Origin: Bacteroidota bacterium
Lineage (GTDB): Bacteria > Bacteroidota > Bacteroidia > Chitinophagales > Chitinophagaceae
DNA length: 64,000 nt
Reading direction: 5' to 3'
Assembly: GCA_013285915.1 (NCBI GenBank)
Contig: JABDGS010000004.1
Span: forward strand, 17,329-81,328
Position numbers and translations under genes: made by a program. This document shows, piece after piece, positions 61,005 through 64,000 of this stretch (the first letter of the stretch is position 1; every line of letters starts with the position of its first letter). The notes beneath the pieces were generated by a model, which saw nothing but the letters and a program-made list of their open reading frames with translations, did no database searches and was not told the DNA's origin.

Positions 61005-61709
61005 TTATAAAATTGTATACGCTGTTGTGGCAATGCTAACTGTTACACCCGTAACTTTTAACACCGGTACAGCACAAGCTTCAAGGCTTGCACCTGTGGT
61101 AACTACATCATCTACCAGTAAAATATGTTTGCCTTCAAGCGCAATTGCATCCACTACCTCAAAAACATCCTGCATATTTTGCCAGCGCTCAATACGGCCT
61201 TTTTGTGTTTGAGTTTCAGTAAATAATTTTCTGCATACTGCCTTATCAAGTACCGGCCTGTCCCATACTGTTTTTATGCCTTCTGCTATAATTGCTGCCT
61301 GGTTATAACCACGTTTTCTTTCTTTTTTGGGGTTAAGCGGCAGTGGTACAATTGCATCAACACTATTAAATCTTTCCGTTTCTGCCAATTGCATACCCAA
61401 TAGTTTGCCAAGGCAGTAGCCTGCAGTTTTATTGCCCCGGTATTTAAGTTCAACCATCAGCCGTTGTATAACTGAATCTTTTGTAAAATAAAATGCGCTG
61501 CCGGCTTGTTGCACAGGTATTCGCCCATAAAAAATCTTCTCTACAGGGTTACCTTCTGTGTTCATAAATCCGGTTGCTGGCAGTTGGGCGTAACATTTTA
61601 TACACAGCACTGTGTCGTACTCCAGCACATCGTTACTACAACCAATGCATGTGTGCGGGAAGAAGAGGTGAGAAAAATCATTTAAAGCGGATGTTATGGT
61701 CTTTAGCAT
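61005..61709 (-). CDS. ComF-family phosphoribosyltransferase-like protein
   Basis: 234 residues from the ATG at 61709. Zinc-finger N-terminus CIGCSNDVLEYDTVLCIKCYAQLP and the PRPP-binding loop HILLVDDVVTTGASLEACA at the C-terminus; intermediate VPLPLNPKKERKRGYNQA is the ComF signature. ComF proteins act in DNA uptake in competent bacteria. It starts one base after the radA stop, so the two are coupled. Confidence 0.92.
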   Translation of the reverse strand: MLKTITSALNDFSHLFFPHTCIGCSNDVLEYDTVLCIKCYAQLPATGFMNTEGNPVEKIFYGRIPVQQAGSAFYFTKDSVIQRLMVELKYRGNKTAGYCLGKLLGMQLAETERFNSVDAIVPLPLNPKKERKRGYNQAAIIAEGIKTVWDRPVLDKAVCRKLFTETQTQKGRIERWQNMQDVFEVVDAIALEGKHILLVDDVVTTGASLEACAVPVLKVTGVTVSIATTAYTIL

Positions 61710-61710
61710 G

Positions 61711-63084
61711 TTATTGAAATAAGTACCTGTACATTTCTTCAATATGCGCAAATGCAATCACCTCAATTTTATACTGGCTTTTATCAAACCCCTTCTTATT
61801 AAAGCGCGATACAATGATCTTTTCAAATCCTAACTTTTCCGCTTCCGCAATTCTTTGCTCAATTCGGTTAACCGCACGTATCTCTCCATTCAGGCCTACT
61901 TCGCCTGCAAAGCAAACATGCGGGTTAAGCGGCACGTCTTCGTAGGAAGAAAGCAATGCGCAAACCACTGCAAGGTCAATGGATGGATCCTCAACTTTTA
62001 ATCCTCCCGCAATATTTACAAAAACATCTTTTAATCCAAAATGAAACCCACCTCTTTTTTCAAGTACTGCTAATAAAAGCTGTAAACGGCGAAGGTCAAA
62101 ACCTGTTACTGTTCTTTGGGGTGTGCCGTAAACGCTTTGTGTTACTAAAGCTTGTATCTCAATCAGCAATGGCCTTAAGCCTTCCATGCTTGCAGCAATA
62201 GCACTGCCGCTAAGTAATTCATCTTTTTGATTAATGAGTATTTCAGACGGGTTAAGCACAGCCCGCATGCCTTCGCCGGTCATCTCATAAATACCCAGTT
62301 CACTAGCGCTGCCAAACCTGTTCTTTAAAGTACGCAGTATGCGGTAAACATAATGCCGGTCGCCCTCAAACTGCAATACCGTATCAACCATGTGCTCCAA
62401 TAGCTTCGGCCCTGCAATGGTACCATCTTTTGTTATATGGCCTATTAATATAACCGGCGTATCTGTTTCCTTTGCAAAGCGTTGAAACTCGGCGGCGCAC
62501 TCGCGTATTTGCGAAACACTTCCTGGCGATGAATCAATAAGATTGGATTGAAGTGTTTGAATAGAATCAACTATAACCAGTTGCGGTTTTAATTTCTTTA
62601 TTTCCTGGAAGATTGATTGTGTAAACGTTTCAGTAAGCACATAAAAGTCAGGGTGATGAATCTTAAGCCTGTCAGCGCGCATTTTTATCTGCGACTCGCT
62701 CTCCTCTCCGCTAATATATAATATTGTTACATTTGTTAGCTGCAAAGCATCCTGAAGTAACAAGGTGCTTTTACCAATACCCGGCTCACCTGCAATTAAC
62801 ACAATACTTCCTGTTACAATGCCGCCACCGAGCACCCTGTTTAATTCACTGTCTGCGGTAACAATTCTTTTTTCTTCGCTGGTACTTATATTATTAAGCG
62901 CTATCGTTTTTTGCGTTCGCTTTTCACTCGTGTAACTTTTCCAGTCGTCAGTTTTATCGGTTCCCTTATCAATTACTTCTTCAACAAATGTATTCCATTG
63001 GTTGCAGGATGGACATTTGCCCAACCACTTTGCACTCTCATACCCGCAGTTGCCGCAAAAAAAAGCTGTTTTAATTTTACTCAT
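61711..63084 (-). CDS. radA: DNA repair protein RadA
   Basis: 457 residues. Zinc finger C10-x2-C13 and C24-x2-C27, Walker A GEPGIGKST (99-107), RadA-specific KNRFG (LKNRFGSASELGIYEM) and a C-terminal Lon-like domain (FVNIAGGLKVEDPSIDLAVVCALLSS, FAGEVGLNGEIRAV). It drives branch migration in recombination. Followed at 1 bp by comF: both serve transformation and repair. Confidence 0.97.
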   Translation of the reverse strand: MSKIKTAFFCGNCGYESAKWLGKCPSCNQWNTFVEEVIDKGTDKTDDWKSYTSEKRTQKTIALNNISTSEEKRIVTADSELNRVLGGGIVTGSIVLIAGEPGIGKSTLLLQDALQLTNVTILYISGEESESQIKMRADRLKIHHPDFYVLTETFTQSIFQEIKKLKPQLVIVDSIQTLQSNLIDSSPGSVSQIRECAAEFQRFAKETDTPVILIGHITKDGTIAGPKLLEHMVDTVLQFEGDRHYVYRILRTLKNRFGSASELGIYEMTGEGMRAVLNPSEILINQKDELLSGSAIAASMEGLRPLLIEIQALVTQSVYGTPQRTVTGFDLRRLQLLLAVLEKRGGFHFGLKDVFVNIAGGLKVEDPSIDLAVVCALLSSYEDVPLNPHVCFAGEVGLNGEIRAVNRIEQRIAEAEKLGFEKIIVSRFNKKGFDKSQYKIEVIAFAHIEEMYRYLFQ

Positions 63085-63640
63085 TTAATAATAGCCTGTC
63101 TTTTAATTTATCCTCAAAATTGTTGGAATTATCTGCAACATTACTAAAGCTATTGAAGAAAAGCGGGAGTACAAAAAATGTAAAAACCCACTTGTTGCAG
63201 GGCACAAAAAAAGGTCAGTATGAATACCGACCTCTTACTTACTAACCCATTAAATTCTGCCACTAAATTACAATAATGGGTAACATTTCAAAATTATTTT
63301 TTGCCGTTGTTGAAAACTTTACAGGCTGGGTTTTAAGGGGAACAGCTTAAATGGAAGAGAGCTAAGATGGGCTCAAATTTATATAATAATAAAACTTAAT
63401 TTATTGTAGATATCCCATTTTATTGGGCATCGAAATGTATTAAAATTTTATCTAATCTATTAAAACCATCTAGTAGTCGGCCAAATTATATTTTTTTTCG
63501 ACTAATATAATATATAAATAAATGATTATCAATGCATAAGTGACGAACGGCATCCATTTATCACATTAAAATATCTGCAATGTGTTTTTTGAAAGATTTT
63601 TTAGATTATTTTTAAGATCCTTAACAAAAACATAATGCAC
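63085..63640. other. Regulatory region upstream of the SusC-type receptor
   Basis: 555 bp without a reading frame of merit. A hairpin AGGTC, GTAT / ATAC, GACCT (63212-63232) with one mismatch; the rest is AT-rich (63360-63540), with no TTTG-N19-TAnnTTTG that I trust. Such long leaders are usual ahead of SusC-like genes controlled by anti-sigma or hybrid regulators. Confidence 0.5.
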
Positions 63641-64000
63641 ATGAGAAAAATCCTTCTGGGGTTTGCCATGCTATTCATAGCACTGATGGCAAACGCCCAA
63701 ACGCAAACGGTATCCGGTAAGATTACCGATGCTACCGGAGCAGCAATACCAAGCGCTACGGTTCTTGAAAAAGGCACCAAAAACGGAACGATCTCGGGCG
63801 AAGATGGCTCTTACATTTTAAAAGTTAAGAGCAGCAAAGCAATCCTTGTTTTTTCTGCCGTTGGGTTTGAAACCTTTGAAGCCCCCGCTACAAATGCAAA
63901 AGCCATTGTTTTAAAAACCGACACCAGGAATTTAGGTGAAATAGTGGTTACCGGTGTTGGTACAGCAGTAAGCAAAAAAAGACTTGGCATTTCGGTCGAA
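63641..64000 (+). CDS. SusC/RagA-type TonB-dependent receptor, N-terminus
   Basis: First 120 codons, running off the right edge. Signal peptide (MRKILLGFAMLFIALMANAQ), carboxypeptidase regulatory-like domain (~22-100: QTVSGKITDATGAAIPSATV, GTISGEDGSYILKVKS, VFSAVGFETFEA) and the start of the plug (EIVVTGVGTAVSKKRLG). SusC proteins import oligosaccharides or peptides with a SusD partner, which would follow outside the window. An ATG two codons upstream (63635) is possible. Confidence 0.9.
   Translation, partial: MRKILLGFAMLFIALMANAQTQTVSGKITDATGAAIPSATVLEKGTKNGTISGEDGSYILKVKSSKAILVFSAVGFETFEAPATNAKAIVLKTDTRNLGEIVVTGVGTAVSKKRLGISVE

Overview
The window looks like a chromosomal segment of a Bacteroidota, most likely Chitinophagaceae. 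Evidence: GldC, GLPGLI, DUF5686, head-GIN and SusC-type proteins, a PorE-like OmpA protein, many PorT-like barrels, few Shine-Dalgarno sequences, and promoters of the Bacteroidota type (TTTG, about 19 nt, TAnnTTTG), often only a few bases from the start codon. No prophage, insertion sequence, CRISPR array or rRNA operon was seen. The family-level assignment is inference.

Layout. 1-7.7 kb: partial LytS-type kinase, lipoprotein, PorE-like OmpA protein, universal stress protein, PIN toxin with a tiny partner, membrane protein, thiolase. 7.8-16.2 kb: PemK toxin module, pyrD, TerC, GAF kinase, secreted protein, DUF5686 barrel, and a gene holding only the C-terminal half of CarB. 16.4-26.3 kb: OmpR-type two-component pair, GLPGLI protein, TPR protein, orphan OppC-like permease, barrel, EEP hydrolase, and cysS behind a Cys-rich leader peptide. 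26.3-32.4 kb: divergent merC and SCO-fur genes around a 19-bp palindrome, tRNA-Phe, asnS, amidohydrolase, HigBA. 32.7-41.8 kb: a long co-directional run (prfA, glycosyltransferase, gldC, yqeY, cvpA, hydrolase, CBS, POTRA barrel, nadK, sterol desaturase). 41.8-54.4 kb: two paralogous glucoamylase-like proteins, head-GIN, stress protein, formylglycine-generating-type lipoprotein, response regulator, fasciclin, VanZ, MHS transporter, methyltransferase, DoxX. 54.4-64 kb: YoeB toxin module, SGNH hydrolase, a 1-kb non-coding hairpin array, two HbpS/GlcG proteins, GH3 beta-glucosidase, glutathione peroxidase, radA-comF and the start of a SusC-type receptor.

Themes. Housekeeping genes (pyrD, carB half, cysS, asnS, prfA, nadK, radA) are mixed with envelope and glycan genes (glucoamylase-like, GH3, SGNH, SusC) and four small toxin-antitoxin modules.

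Most notable observations: (1) a widely scattered family of islands built from degenerate 7-bp units, often arranged as inverted repeats, five of them read through in frame inside pyrD, cysS and the amidohydrolase gene, three copies sharing a core; (2) a 14-codon leader peptide with five Cys codons upstream of cysS, with a hairpin over its end, suggesting cysteine-responsive control; (3) five GC-rich hairpins spaced 225-238 bp apart with compensatory changes in the stems; (4) a stand-alone C-terminal CarB half.
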